From positions 248,001 to 312,000 of the forward strand of contig OZ242002.1 of the NCBI GenBank assembly GCA_965204665.1: a stretch of 64,000 nucleotides of DNA, in the 5' to 3' direction. Source of the stretch: Nemesobacter sp965204665 (GTDB lineage: Bacteria > Desulfobacterota_D > UBA1144 > Nemesobacterales > Nemesobacteraceae). The notes under the pieces are model-generated. The model was given only the letters and a program-made list of their open reading frames with translations, did not search any database and was not told the DNA's origin. The position numbers were made by a program, and so were the translations under genes. The first letter of the stretch is position 1. Each line of letters begins with the position of its first letter. Shown piece after piece: positions 25,126 through 35,597 of the stretch.

Positions 25126-26624
25126 ATTTACGGAAAGTTCTTGAAAACGCAGGCGTCACGGCGGTGGAGGGACTGGAGAATTGGGGAGAGACGGAAATTG
25201 CCGGAATAACCATAAGTTCCTTGGAAGTAAAACAGGGTTTTCTCTTCGTCGCCGTTAAAGGTAGCAGAAGAGACGGGCATTCTTATGTCGCTTCGACGGT
25301 AAGCAGTGGAGCGGCGGCAGTTGCGGTTGAACGTATTTCCGATGACATCCGAAAACTCGGGGTTCCGGTGGCCATAACTCGGGATTCAAGATTGACGGCG
25401 GCACGAGCGGCATCGAATTTTCACCGCAACCCGTCTTCTGAAATGAAGGTGGTAGGGATTACGGGAACCAATGGAAAAACCACCGTGGCGCACATGGTCG
25501 AGTCCGTCTGGAAACTGGAAAGGAAAAACGCGGGAATTCTGGGAACGATAGAAAACAGATATATGGGAAAAACCACCCCTTCCGTTCTCACCACGCTTGA
25601 CCAGGTAAAACTGATGGAAACCATGCGAGAGATGAAAGATATGGGAGTAACCAATCTGGTGCTTGAGGTATCATCTCACGCGCTTGATCTGAAGAGAGTC
25701 GATTCTTGTCATTTCGATGTGGGAGTGTTCACCAATCTTACCCAGGACCATCTCGACTACCACATCACCATTGAAAATTACTTCAAGGCGAAGCAAAGAT
25801 TTTTCACCGAACTTCTTGAAAGAAGCGAAAAACAGAACACATGTGCGGTGGTAAATGCGGACGACCCTTTTGCGAACAGAATACCGGCCCCTGAAAAAGG
25901 GAGGAGAATAACGTTTTCCGCGGAGAAAAAAGATTCCGACATATTCGCAAAGCGCTTCACCATTGATTCGCGCGGAATAAACTCCACGCTTGCAACCCCT
26001 TGGGGAAAAGTGGAAATAAATTCAAAACTCATGGGCCGGCATAACCTTTACAATATCATGGCGGCGACGGGAGCACTTCTATCTCTACACTCATCTCCGG
26101 ATGTTATCTCACGGGCGCTGAGTGCGTTTGCGCGGATACCCGGGAGGCTTGAGAAAATAGAAAACAGTGCGGGAATAGATGTTTTTCTGGATTATGCTCA
26201 CACTCCCGATGCGCTTCGAAATGTTCTCGAATGCCTGACCCCGCTCCGCACCCGGAGGCTGATCACGGTTGTGGGAAGCGGCGGAGACAGAGACAGAGGC
26301 AAGCGGCCGCTCATGGCGGCTGTGTGTCGCGAATACTCAGACCTGCTGATACTGACTTCAGACAACCCAAGAACAGAAGACCCGGAAAGCATAATAGCCG
26401 ATATGGCGGAAGGGGTTGAGGCTAAAGACCCCGGGGTTATAACCGTAATCGACAGAGACCTGGCTATAAAACATGCCGTGGACATCTCCCGCGCCGGAGA
26501 CATCTTGCTTATCGCCGGCAAGGGGCACGAGGATTATCAGATAATAGGCAATGAGAAAATCCATTTCTCAGACAGATATACCGTGAAGAAATATCTTAAT
26601 GAGAAGAACGGAGCGAAGCATTGA
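25122..26624 (+). CDS. murE: UDP-MurNAc-tripeptide synthetase MurE
   Basis: 500 aa Mur ligase. ATP-binding GITGTNGKTTVAHM (about 110), central-domain EVSSHALDLKRV, and the C-terminal DNPRTEDPE (about 413). DNPR is the known specificity motif for meso-diaminopimelate addition, so this organism should have DAP-type peptidoglycan. The start overlaps the ftsI stop by four bases. Confidence 0.94.
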   Translation: MNLRKVLENAGVTAVEGLENWGETEIAGITISSLEVKQGFLFVAVKGSRRDGHSYVASTVSSGAAAVAVERISDDIRKLGVPVAITRDSRLTAARAASNFHRNPSSEMKVVGITGTNGKTTVAHMVESVWKLERKNAGILGTIENRYMGKTTPSVLTTLDQVKLMETMREMKDMGVTNLVLEVSSHALDLKRVDSCHFDVGVFTNLTQDHLDYHITIENYFKAKQRFFTELLERSEKQNTCAVVNADDPFANRIPAPEKGRRITFSAEKKDSDIFAKRFTIDSRGINSTLATPWGKVEINSKLMGRHNLYNIMAATGALLSLHSSPDVISRALSAFARIPGRLEKIENSAGIDVFLDYAHTPDALRNVLECLTPLRTRRLITVVGSGGDRDRGKRPLMAAVCREYSDLLILTSDNPRTEDPESIIADMAEGVEAKDPGVITVIDRDLAIKHAVDISRAGDILLIAGKGHEDYQIIGNEKIHFSDRYTVKKYLNEKNGAKH

Positions 26625-28021
26625 GGCTCGACCTTGGTTTCGTGCTGAAATCCAGTGGAGGAACTCTTGTAAAAGGCAAAATGCCTCCTGTCGGCGCATC
26701 GGGTGTTTCAATTGACTCCAGGAGCATCAAAAAGAACCAGATATTCATCGCTATCAAGGGTGAAAATTTCGACGGCCACGACTATGTTTCAGAAGCCTTT
26801 GAAAAAGGAGCGGCAGCGGCGATAGTGCAAAGAGACCTGGACAAATTAAATACTACGGTGCGCGACTGCGGCGCGCTTGTAATGGTCAAGTCCACTGAAA
26901 AAGCATTACTAAGTATGGCGGCGCAATGGAGAAACTGCTTTTCAGATCTCAAATTAGCCGCGATTACAGGATCAAACGGAAAAACCACCACGAAGAACAT
27001 GACGCACAGCATACTTTCCGTGGCAGGAAACGTGTTGAGCACGTATGGAAACCTCAACAACCAGATAGGACTTCCCTTGAGTCTGCTTAAACTTGAACCG
27101 GAACACGATTTTTGCGTGCTTGAGATGGGAATGAACTCATTCGGAGAAATAAGAACCCTGACGAGGACGGCTTCTCCGCAAGTAGGCGCCATAACGAACA
27201 TAGCAAGGGCGCACATTGAGGAAATTGGAGGACTTGACGGGGTAGCGAAGGCGAAAGGCGAACTTGTAGAAGATTTCAGTGACGGAAACACCTTCTGCGT
27301 CAACTTGGATGATCAACGCATAGTGAGGATAGCAAAGGAAATCCAATGCAGGAAGATCACTTACGGTATTGATTCACAACAGGCTTTCATAAGGGCAGAG
27401 GATATAAATCCTCAAGAGATGCAGTCAATTGAGTTCACCATAAGCATAGGCCGAGAATCATCAAGAACCAGAATAAGAGGAATAGGAGTCCATAACGTTC
27501 TAAACGCCCTCTGCGCTTCCGCGCTCGGGTATTCGCTCGGATTGGAAATGAACCAGATACTTGCCGGTCTCGAAAAATACACCCCTTCGGCAATGCGACT
27601 TGAAGTCATGCACACCAAGTTCGGCTTTAAGATCATAAATGACTGCTACAACGCGAATCCCGACTCGATGAATGCCGCGCTTGATGAACTTGCAGCCCGC
27701 AAACAGGAGGGGGTAAGAACCGTAGCCGTTCTGGGAGACATGTTGGAACTCGGGAAAAGCGCGGAAAAAGAACATGAGATGATCGGGGAAACCGTTTCCC
27801 GACTTGGTCTGGATATGCTCATCGCCATGGGAGAATATGCGGAGAGGCTCGTCGCCGGCGTAAAAAAAGAATCGGGGAAAACGGTCTGCCATTTAGCGCG
27901 GAACCCGGAGAATGCGGCCGCCCTTATTCTTGATTACTGCGATAAAGGTGACACCGTGCTTGTCAAAGGATCCCGGGGAATGAAAATGGAGAGGGTTATA
28001 GAGAACATCTACAAGAGGTAA
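26621..28021 (+). CDS. murF: UDP-MurNAc-tripeptide:D-Ala-D-Ala ligase MurF
   Basis: 466 aa. ITGSNGKTTTKNM is the nucleotide-binding motif. NDCYNANPDSM and LGDMLELG are MurF signature segments. It starts with TTG, overlapping the murE stop (TTGA). It adds the terminal dipeptide to complete the pentapeptide precursor. Confidence 0.94.
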   Translation: MRLDLGFVLKSSGGTLVKGKMPPVGASGVSIDSRSIKKNQIFIAIKGENFDGHDYVSEAFEKGAAAAIVQRDLDKLNTTVRDCGALVMVKSTEKALLSMAAQWRNCFSDLKLAAITGSNGKTTTKNMTHSILSVAGNVLSTYGNLNNQIGLPLSLLKLEPEHDFCVLEMGMNSFGEIRTLTRTASPQVGAITNIARAHIEEIGGLDGVAKAKGELVEDFSDGNTFCVNLDDQRIVRIAKEIQCRKITYGIDSQQAFIRAEDINPQEMQSIEFTISIGRESSRTRIRGIGVHNVLNALCASALGYSLGLEMNQILAGLEKYTPSAMRLEVMHTKFGFKIINDCYNANPDSMNAALDELAARKQEGVRTVAVLGDMLELGKSAEKEHEMIGETVSRLGLDMLIAMGEYAERLVAGVKKESGKTVCHLARNPENAAALILDYCDKGDTVLVKGSRGMKMERVIENIYKR

Positions 28022-28024
28022 TTC

Positions 28025-29137
28025 ATGCTCTATTTTCTGCACCTGCTAAAAGACGAGTTTCTTTTCCTAAACGTATTTAAGTACATAACATTCCGTTCAT
28101 TCGGAGCGGGACTCACATCTTTTCTTCTGTGCGTTTTTCTCGGACATAGACTCATTGAATTTCTCAGAACAGCGCAGATCCAAGAAGTAATACGTAAAGA
28201 CGGTCCGAGCAGTCACGAACGAAAGGCCGGAACTCCCACAATGGGGGGAATATTCATCGTGATGGCAGTGACGATATCGTCTCTGATGTGGGCAAACCCT
28301 ATGGTCGACGAGTTTCTTCTGGCATTACTGTTCATGTTAAGTTTTTCCGTTCTGGGATTCTTTGACGATTCCATGAAAATAAAGAAGGGGAAAGGAATGA
28401 GGGCCAGGGTCAAGTTTCTTCTCCAACTGCTCATGGGAACGATATTCGTCGTTATATTGTGTTTTAGGGAAAGCGGGGACTTCCTGATGTATTTGCGGGC
28501 GGACAAAGTTATTGACTACCCGTCGACCGCAATAGTTTTTCCGTTTATAAAACAGGCGGTGATAAACCTCGGGTATCTGTACGTACCGTTTGCCATCTTG
28601 GTGGTCGTCGGGTCTTCAAATGCGGTGAATCTTACCGACGGACTAGACGGACTCGCCATAGGTTCAATCGCCATAGTGACCTCAACTTATATAATTTTCG
28701 CCTATCTTGCCGGAAACGTGCAGTTTTCATCTTATCTGCAGATCCCCTATATAGAGGGCGCGGGAGAAATTGCGATATTCCTCGCCGCCGTGGGAGGGGC
28801 ATGTTTGGGATTTCTCTGGTACAACTCTCATCCGGCTCAGGTTTTCATGGGAGATGTCGGATCACTGTCTCTCGGAGCGGCGATAGGGTTCAGTGCTCTC
28901 GTAATAAAACAGGAAATACTCCTAATCGTGGCCGGCGGAATATTTTTCGTCGAGACCCTGTCGGTGATAATACAGGTTATCTCGTTCCGCTCCGCAGGGA
29001 AAAGAGTTTTCAGAATGACTCCGCTTCATCACCATTTCGAACTTGAAGGATGGGCAGAGTCAAAGGTTGTGGTGCGCTTCTGGATAATATGCATAGTGCT
29101 CTCACTTATAGCTCTTTCGAGTCTGAAGATAAGGTGA
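28025..29137 (+). CDS. mraY: Phospho-MurNAc-pentapeptide transferase MraY
   Basis: 370 aa, about ten transmembrane segments. HERKAGTPTMGGI, FFDDSMKIKKGKG (acidic metal-binding motif), NLTDGLDGLAIG and TPLHHHFELEGW are the four MraY hallmarks. It transfers phospho-MurNAc-pentapeptide to undecaprenyl phosphate, forming lipid I. AGAGGT lies 6 nt before the ATG. Confidence 0.95.
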   Translation: MLYFLHLLKDEFLFLNVFKYITFRSFGAGLTSFLLCVFLGHRLIEFLRTAQIQEVIRKDGPSSHERKAGTPTMGGIFIVMAVTISSLMWANPMVDEFLLALLFMLSFSVLGFFDDSMKIKKGKGMRARVKFLLQLLMGTIFVVILCFRESGDFLMYLRADKVIDYPSTAIVFPFIKQAVINLGYLYVPFAILVVVGSSNAVNLTDGLDGLAIGSIAIVTSTYIIFAYLAGNVQFSSYLQIPYIEGAGEIAIFLAAVGGACLGFLWYNSHPAQVFMGDVGSLSLGAAIGFSALVIKQEILLIVAGGIFFVETLSVIIQVISFRSAGKRVFRMTPLHHHFELEGWAESKVVVRFWIICIVLSLIALSSLKIR

Positions 29138-29141
29138 CGGC

Positions 29142-30464
29142 GTGGACCTAGAGAAAAACAGATTCCTGATCGTAGGTCTCGGAATAACGGGAAAGGAGAC
29201 CCTGAGATTTCTCCGCTTCCGCGGGGCAGACGTAAAGGCGGTTGACTCAAGGCAAGTCGGAGAACTCGGACCCGAGGTGGCAAATCTCATTTCCGAAGGA
29301 GCTCAGGTGCATTGCGGGCGCAGTTTTCCCGAGTTTTTCCGATGGGCGGACATAATAATTCTGAGTCCCGGGGTGATGTTTTCTCTTCCTGAGGTAATAG
29401 AAGCGAAGCGACTTGGCAAAACCGTGATAAGCGAGACGGAATTTTCATGGCGCTTCACATCAAAACCCGTAATCGGCGTAACTGGAACTAACGGAAAGAC
29501 CACAACGACGCTTATTATTTCCGAAATGCTGAAGCGAAGCGGAATAAAGACGTTTACGGGTGGAAACACAGGAACGCCGTTCGTATCGGTAGCAGGTGCG
29601 GACGAAGAGTTCGATTTTCTGCTGCTCGAACTCAGCAGTTTTCAACTTCAGGGAACAGTTGATTTCGCTCCTCACATAGCGGTAATGCTGAACATATCGC
29701 CCAATCATCTGGACCACCACAGAAACATGGATGAATACAAGACGGCCAAATTCAGGATATTCGCGAACCAGAGCGAAAGGGACTGGGCTGTAATCAACTC
29801 CTCGGACATCGAAGTACTAACCGGTACAGAGGGAATTCACGCCTCTAAAATCTCATTTGCGGGCACAGAAGCAGATGTCCGGTACAGCGGTGAAGAAATA
29901 AGATTCCAAGGTGCATCCTTTTATCTTGACAGGACAAAACTTAGAGGAACGCACAACAGGGAAAACATCATGGCTGCGGTGGCGACCGCCACTCTCTGCG
30001 GATGCAGCGCGGAAGGAATACAGCAGAGCATAGATAAATTCCACCCCCTTCCCCACAGAATGGAATTCGTACTCAGCGTAGACGGCGTGGATGTCTACAA
30101 CGATTCCAAATCCACAAGCCCGTCTGCGACTCTGCGCGCCCTCGAGAGTCTGCCGTCTCCTATCGTTTTAGTCGCGGGAGGAAAAGACAAGCGGACAAGT
30201 TACGAGTGCCTCAGAGACATTGTAGCGGACAAGGTCAAGGGAGTTGTACTTATCGGGGAAGTCAAAGAGAAAATGCGGGACGAGTTCGGAAGGCTTACGG
30301 AGACGGTCTGTGCGGATTCGCTTGAGGAGGCCGCACGCAATGCGCTTGAGATGTCAAGCGCGGGAGACACGATTCTTTTCTCGCCTGCATGTTCGAGTTT
30401 TGACATGTTCTCTTCATACGAGCAAAGGGGTGATCTGTTCAGGGAAATCATAAGAAATGTTTGA
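29142..30464 (+). CDS. murD: UDP-MurNAc-L-Ala:D-Glu ligase MurD
   Basis: 440 aa. GLGITGKETLRFL at the N-terminus, GVTGTNGKTTTTLI ATP-binding loop, NISPNHLDHH metal-binding segment, and NDSKSTSPSAT plus LVAGGKDK in the C-terminal domain. GTG start at 29142 after AAGGTGA. It adds the D-glutamate of the stem peptide. Confidence 0.94.
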   Translation: MDLEKNRFLIVGLGITGKETLRFLRFRGADVKAVDSRQVGELGPEVANLISEGAQVHCGRSFPEFFRWADIIILSPGVMFSLPEVIEAKRLGKTVISETEFSWRFTSKPVIGVTGTNGKTTTTLIISEMLKRSGIKTFTGGNTGTPFVSVAGADEEFDFLLLELSSFQLQGTVDFAPHIAVMLNISPNHLDHHRNMDEYKTAKFRIFANQSERDWAVINSSDIEVLTGTEGIHASKISFAGTEADVRYSGEEIRFQGASFYLDRTKLRGTHNRENIMAAVATATLCGCSAEGIQQSIDKFHPLPHRMEFVLSVDGVDVYNDSKSTSPSATLRALESLPSPIVLVAGGKDKRTSYECLRDIVADKVKGVVLIGEVKEKMRDEFGRLTETVCADSLEEAARNALEMSSAGDTILFSPACSSFDMFSSYEQRGDLFREIIRNV

Positions 30465-31566
30465 CTTTAAAAACAGAAATTTCGATGTCCTGCTGTTCGG
30501 ACTGGTACTGATAGTGGCGGGAGTGGGAGCTATAGCGGTATACAACTCGAGTTCCATATTCTCACTTGAGAATTACGGCGACTCCATGCGTTTTCTTAAA
30601 CTTCATCTTATATACCTCGTTGTGGGCATAACCGTCATGTTGGGCTTCATGCATCTGAACCCTCTTTTTTTAAGGAAACTTGTTTACCCCGGATATCTTC
30701 TGGGGCTTGCGCTGCTCATAATGGTACTTGTCCCGGAAATAGGAAAGGAAGTCGGCGGAGGACGGAGGTGGATTTCAGTGTCGGGGTTTCAGTTCCAACC
30801 TTCCGAGTTCTGCAAGTACGCGCTGGTTGTTTACATGGCTCATTTCCTGACCAAAAAACAAGGCAAGATGCAGAATTTCTGGGTGGGAATCTTTTCTCCA
30901 TTGCTTGCGGGAGGCGCTTACGTTGCTCTTATACTCGTCGAGCCCGATCTCGGAACTTCCGTCCTAGTGCTCGCAGTCCTTTTCATAATGCTTTTCGTCG
31001 GAAACGCAAGAATCAAATATCTGCTGGGCATCGCAGCCTTGTCGACCATAGCTTTCACAGTAGCCGTGGCGAGCGAGGGATACAGAATGAAGAGAATAAT
31101 GTCGTTTCTCGACCCTTGGCAAGACCCGCTTGGTTCAGGATACCAAGCCGTTCAGTCATTCATGGCATTTAGTCTCGGAGGACTTTACGGAAGCGGACTC
31201 GGCAACAGTTCTCAAAAACTGTTTTTCCTCCCCCAGGCTCACACGGATTTTATCTTTTCCATAATAGGCGAGGAGTTCGGATTCATGGGCGTGATGACTC
31301 TTATAGCGTTTTTTCTGGTGATTCTGGCAAAGTGCGTAATGATAGCGATACGGGCGAAGGACCCTTTCTCAGGATATATGGTTTTTGGCTTTACCATGCT
31401 GATAATGTTACAGGCAGTGTTTAACATGGGAGTCGCGGTGGGACTTTTCCCGACCACAGGACTCACTCTTCCGTTGATAAGCTACGGTGGAAGTTCTTTG
31501 GTGTCAACGCTTGCGGCATTCGGAATTATACTGAGCGTATCAAGATTCCAGACTGAGAAAAAATGA
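30457..31566 (+). CDS. ftsW: Septal peptidoglycan polymerase FtsW
   Basis: 369 aa SEDS-family glycosyltransferase with about ten membrane segments. GGRRWI, FQPSEFCKYA, the catalytic-Asp region EPDLGTSVLV, QAHTDFIFSIIGEE and the C-terminal LPLISYGGSSL are all SEDS signatures. FtsW rather than RodA is called from its place between murD and murG. It overlaps murD by 8 bp. Confidence 0.92.
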   Translation: MFDFKNRNFDVLLFGLVLIVAGVGAIAVYNSSSIFSLENYGDSMRFLKLHLIYLVVGITVMLGFMHLNPLFLRKLVYPGYLLGLALLIMVLVPEIGKEVGGGRRWISVSGFQFQPSEFCKYALVVYMAHFLTKKQGKMQNFWVGIFSPLLAGGAYVALILVEPDLGTSVLVLAVLFIMLFVGNARIKYLLGIAALSTIAFTVAVASEGYRMKRIMSFLDPWQDPLGSGYQAVQSFMAFSLGGLYGSGLGNSSQKLFFLPQAHTDFIFSIIGEEFGFMGVMTLIAFFLVILAKCVMIAIRAKDPFSGYMVFGFTMLIMLQAVFNMGVAVGLFPTTGLTLPLISYGGSSLVSTLAAFGIILSVSRFQTEKK

Positions 31567-32651
31567 GAGTGGTAATAGCGGGAGGAGGAACAGGGGGGCA
31601 TCTTTTCCCCGCGATATCGATAGCGGAAGAGGTGCTCGGAAGAAATGCTGAAAACGAGGTGCTGTTTGTGGGTGCGGAAAATGGAATAGAAAAGCAGATT
31701 CTTCCCGACAAGGGCTATCGGGTCAGTTTCATAAAAACAAGTGGGATAGTCGGAAAAAGTTTTCCCCAGACGGCAAAGGCTGTGGTTTCCATAATGGGGG
31801 CGATGGCGGATTCACTCGGCATACTGCGCAGTTTCAGGCCGGATGCGGTTATAGGAGTCGGTGGATACGCATCCGGTCCCACGCTTCTGTGCGCGGCTAT
31901 AAATCGCATACCTACTGCTGTATGCGAACAGAACTCCGTGGCCGGACTCACAAACAGAATCCTCTCAAGATTCGTGAGAAAAATATTCATAACTTTCGCG
32001 GAAAGCAGAGAGCAGTTGCCGCAGCAAAAAACCATTCTCACGGGAAATCCTGTAAGGCGGAACATCATCCGCGATGCGCAGATAAAGGAGAGTATCAAAC
32101 GCACCATACCCAATGTGCTTGTGCTCGGAGGGAGCCAAGGAGCTAAAAAACTGAACGAGATTATCCCTGCTGCGCTTGCCGGACTGGGCAAAGAAGTGAA
32201 CATAATCCATCAGGCAGGGCAGAGATGGATAGAAATCGTAAAAGACTCGTATGAAAAACTCGGAATTGAAGCCGAAGTTTTCGGATTCACAGAAAACATA
32301 TCGCAGATATACAGAAGAACGGACATTGCCATCTGCAGGGCCGGGTCCGGAACCATTTCGGAAATAACGGCATTCGGAATACCGTCGGTGCTCGTTCCCC
32401 TTCCGAACTCGACTCATGACCACCAGACAAAAAACGCCCGTATTATGGAAAGAAACGGCGCGGCGGTGATGATCGAGGAAAAGGACCTCGGTATTGACGG
32501 ACTTCGCGCCACGATAAAAAAAACATTTGAAGAAACTACGCACGGGCGCATGTCGGCAAAAGCAAGAGAATTTTCAATGCCGGATGCGGCAAGCAAGATA
32601 GTGGATGAAATCATAGGTATGATCGCGCGGGAGTTATGTACGGAAAGATAA
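31563..32651 (+). CDS. murG: Lipid II synthase MurG (GlcNAc transferase)
   Basis: 362 aa GT-B glycosyltransferase peripheral to the inner membrane. AGGGTGGHLFPAIS is the N-terminal glycine-rich loop. GVGGYASGPTLL, VLGGSQGAKKLNE and CRAGSGTISEI are MurG motifs. ATGA overlap with ftsW. It converts lipid I to lipid II. Confidence 0.95.
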   Translation: MRVVIAGGGTGGHLFPAISIAEEVLGRNAENEVLFVGAENGIEKQILPDKGYRVSFIKTSGIVGKSFPQTAKAVVSIMGAMADSLGILRSFRPDAVIGVGGYASGPTLLCAAINRIPTAVCEQNSVAGLTNRILSRFVRKIFITFAESREQLPQQKTILTGNPVRRNIIRDAQIKESIKRTIPNVLVLGGSQGAKKLNEIIPAALAGLGKEVNIIHQAGQRWIEIVKDSYEKLGIEAEVFGFTENISQIYRRTDIAICRAGSGTISEITAFGIPSVLVPLPNSTHDHQTKNARIMERNGAAVMIEEKDLGIDGLRATIKKTFEETTHGRMSAKAREFSMPDAASKIVDEIIGMIARELCTER

Positions 32652-34006
32652 ACAGGATGCATTTCATCGGAATAGGCGGCATAGGGATGAGCGGCATAGC
32701 CGAAGTGCTGCTCAACATGGGAGTTGCGGTAAGCGGCTCAGACCTTGCGCAGACCCGCACAACCCGGAGACTTCAATCCTTAGGAGCGGTGATTCATCTC
32801 GGTCATAACCCGGAAAACGTAAAGGGAAGCGAGGCTGTAGTCTACTCCTCGGCTATACCGAAGGACAACACTGAAATGGTATTCGCTCTGACGCAGAGGA
32901 TTCCTCTTATACCTAGGGCTGAGATGCTCGCGGAACTGATGAGACTTAAATTCGGCATCGCTGTCGCCGGAAGTCACGGAAAGACCACAACATCTTCCAT
33001 GATATCGGCGGTACTGACCCACGGAAATCTGGACCCCACGATAGTGGTCGGGGGGAAACTGCACACTACGGGATCAAACGCTCACCTCGGAACTGGAAAG
33101 TTTATGGTAGCAGAAGCAGACGAAAGCGACGGTTCGTTTGAAAAACTATCTCCGGTTGTCACGGTGCTGACGAACATCGACAAAGAACATATGGACTATT
33201 ACGGAAGCATGCGGTCTCTCTCACGCGCTTTCTCCAGATTCCTCAACAAAATTCCTTTCTACGGACTTGCAGTCTCCTGCGCCGATTGCCGAAAAACCGC
33301 CGTGCTCGCAAAGAATTTCAACAGAAGGATTATAACCTACGGAATTACTTCCTCCGAAGCTGACTTAAAGGCTGAAAACATCCGAGTCTCCGAGGACGGA
33401 ACATCCTTTGACGTCGTCTACAGAGAAAATACTCTTGGAGAGATAAAGTTAGCGGGTCTGGGAACTCATAACGCCCTTAACTCCCTAGCGGCAATAGCGG
33501 TGGGCATGGAACTTGACCTGGATTTTGACACGATAAAGCAGGGACTTGAAGGGTTCCGAGGTACTGAGAGAAGACTTCAACTGAAAAGCGAAAAAGGCGG
33601 CATAAAGATAATGGATGACTACGGTCATCATCCGAGCGAGATACAAGTTACCATGCAAGCATTGAGAACGGCGTTTCGCCGTGAACCCGTTTTGATTTTC
33701 CAGCCTCACAGATTCTCAAGAACAAAGATTCTTTACAAGGACTTTATCAATATCTTGGTAGAAGCCAACCGCCTTTATGTTCTTGACATATATCCGGCCG
33801 GAGAAAAACCCATTGCGGGAGTATCTTCCGAGAATCTGGTAAGAGATATCAGAAAAGCCGGTAACCCCGGTGCCGTTTACGTGACTGATACGGAATTTCT
33901 TGTAGATGAACTTTCAGAAAATCTGAAACGGGGGGACGTGGTTCTCACATCGGGAGCCGGAAACGTATGGAAGTACGGGGAGAGAATAGCGGAGCGAATA
34001 GGATGA
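32636..34006 (+). CDS. murC: UDP-MurNAc:L-Ala ligase MurC
   Basis: 456 aa. HFIGIGGIGMSGIAEVL opens the UDP-binding domain. AGSHGKTTTSSM is the ATP loop. EADESDGSF and DDYGHHPSEI are MurC-specific. It overlaps murG by 16 bp. It adds L-alanine, the first residue of the stem peptide. Confidence 0.95.
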   Translation: MYGKINRMHFIGIGGIGMSGIAEVLLNMGVAVSGSDLAQTRTTRRLQSLGAVIHLGHNPENVKGSEAVVYSSAIPKDNTEMVFALTQRIPLIPRAEMLAELMRLKFGIAVAGSHGKTTTSSMISAVLTHGNLDPTIVVGGKLHTTGSNAHLGTGKFMVAEADESDGSFEKLSPVVTVLTNIDKEHMDYYGSMRSLSRAFSRFLNKIPFYGLAVSCADCRKTAVLAKNFNRRIITYGITSSEADLKAENIRVSEDGTSFDVVYRENTLGEIKLAGLGTHNALNSLAAIAVGMELDLDFDTIKQGLEGFRGTERRLQLKSEKGGIKIMDDYGHHPSEIQVTMQALRTAFRREPVLIFQPHRFSRTKILYKDFINILVEANRLYVLDIYPAGEKPIAGVSSENLVRDIRKAGNPGAVYVTDTEFLVDELSENLKRGDVVLTSGAGNVWKYGERIAERIG

Positions 34007-34899
34007 GCAGGACAGATTCAGATCTATGCATAGAAACGATCGAGAACTATCCAATGAGAAAATACCTGTATCTCAAAGTCGGAGGCGAAGCGGAACGTCT
34101 CGACTATCCGCAGAATATGAACTGTTTCATCAAACTGCTGACGCGCCTTTACCGCAAAGGGGTAAAAACCACAGTGCTCGGAGCGGGATCAAACACGATA
34201 ATAACCGATCAGGGAATCGGCGGCGTAGTGGTAAGTACCAGAAGACTCAAGAAAGTGACCGTAGACGGCACCCTGATTGAAGCGGAGTGCGGCGCGATGC
34301 TCTCGTACATAATGAACAACTCCATCAAAATCGGCCTTACCGGTTTTGAGTTCGCCGCAGGTATACCGGGCACGGTTGGAGGAAGCGTTTATATGAATGC
34401 CGGAGCAAACGGCGGTGAGATAAAAGATGCGGTGAAAAAAGTTTTCATATGGCACGAAGGTAAAGAAAAAGAACTTTCGAGAGAACAGATAAATTTCGAA
34501 TACAGAAAAAGTAATCTGCCGAAGGGCTCAGTAGTGACAAAAGCCATATTTGAACTGCGCCGGGGAAATCGTGCCAGAAGCGAGGAAAATGTAAGAAACT
34601 ACATTAAATACAGGAATAAAACCCAACCTGTGAAAATGGCGAATACGGGTTCGGTTTTCAAAAACCCCGACAATATCAGCGCGGGGGCGCTTCTTGAAAA
34701 ACTGGGATTCAAGGGGCGCAGAGTCGGCGGAGCCGAATTCTCGGAGATTCACGCCAATTTCATAGTCAATTCCGGCGGGGCAAGGGCAGCGGACGTAATA
34801 GAACTTATTGAAGCCGCCAAACGGGAAGCCATGGAGAAAAGTAGAATAGTTCTGGTGCCTGAGGTGGAAATAATGGGAAGGGAGAGAAAGACCGGGTGA
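34003..34899 (+). CDS. murB: UDP-N-acetylenolpyruvoylglucosamine reductase MurB
   Basis: About 298 aa from the ATG at 34003, which overlaps the murC stop (ATGA); the frame is open further upstream inside murC. FAD-binding VLGAGSNTIITDQGIGG, AGIPGTVGGSVYMNAGANG and the C-terminal SGGARAADVIELIE show a type II-like MurB. It reduces enolpyruvyl-UDP-GlcNAc to UDP-MurNAc. No ddl gene follows, unlike many dcw clusters. Confidence 0.93.
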   Translation: MSRTDSDLCIETIENYPMRKYLYLKVGGEAERLDYPQNMNCFIKLLTRLYRKGVKTTVLGAGSNTIITDQGIGGVVVSTRRLKKVTVDGTLIEAECGAMLSYIMNNSIKIGLTGFEFAAGIPGTVGGSVYMNAGANGGEIKDAVKKVFIWHEGKEKELSREQINFEYRKSNLPKGSVVTKAIFELRRGNRARSEENVRNYIKYRNKTQPVKMANTGSVFKNPDNISAGALLEKLGFKGRRVGGAEFSEIHANFIVNSGGARAADVIELIEAAKREAMEKSRIVLVPEVEIMGRERKTG

Positions 34900-35597
34900 A
34901 AATCGTAACCGGAAGACTCCGACTCGCTTTCTTACTTCTGTCCTGCGGAATCGCTTTTTCCGTCATCGGTCCCTCGAAGCATCTTACCGTAACCGAGATC
35001 GTTATCTCTGGAAACAGCAGGATAAGTTCAACTGAAATAGTGAAACGCTCGGGAATCCGGGCTGAAGAAACTTCCATTCTGTTTTCAGCATCCGCGGCAG
35101 AGCAAGCGATTATGGAGAACCCCTGGGTAGCAGATGCATCAATCAGAAAATCTCTTCACGGAAAAATAGAAATCGCGATTTCAGAACAGAAGCCGTTCTG
35201 CATAGTAGTTCCACAAGGAGAAAAACCCTATTACGTAAGCAAAAACGGCAGGAATCTCGGAGAGGCTAACGTGCACTACGGGCTTGATTTCCCATTGATC
35301 TCCAGCAGCGATGAGATCGGAGAGAACATGCTTCTGCAGGCAATAGAGATACTTCACCTGTCCAGATCAAGTTCCGTTCTCAGATGGAAAGAGATATCGG
35401 AAGTGGTAGTGCAGAAAAGCACAGGAATCAGATTACTGACGACAGACCGCAGACTGATAAATTTCGGAAAAGACAACATGACCAGTAAATGGCGCAAGGT
35501 GGAGAGGATAATAGTTCACACTCGGGAGAAAAATCTTGTGGAAAAAGACATAGATATAAGTTCGGGAGATGTGGGCGTAATAAGTTATGACTCGTAA
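34896..35597 (+). CDS. ftsQ: Cell division protein FtsQ
   Basis: 233 aa. Short cytoplasmic N-terminus, one membrane helix (LAFLLLSCGIAFSVIG), then a POTRA domain starting LTVTEIVISGNSRISSTEIVKRSGI and the beta domain with NPWVADASIRKSLHGKIEIAISEQKPF. GTG start overlapping the murB stop. A bitopic divisome scaffold. Confidence 0.88.
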   Translation: MKIVTGRLRLAFLLLSCGIAFSVIGPSKHLTVTEIVISGNSRISSTEIVKRSGIRAEETSILFSASAAEQAIMENPWVADASIRKSLHGKIEIAISEQKPFCIVVPQGEKPYYVSKNGRNLGEANVHYGLDFPLISSSDEIGENMLLQAIEILHLSRSSSVLRWKEISEVVVQKSTGIRLLTTDRRLINFGKDNMTSKWRKVERIIVHTREKNLVEKDIDISSGDVGVISYDS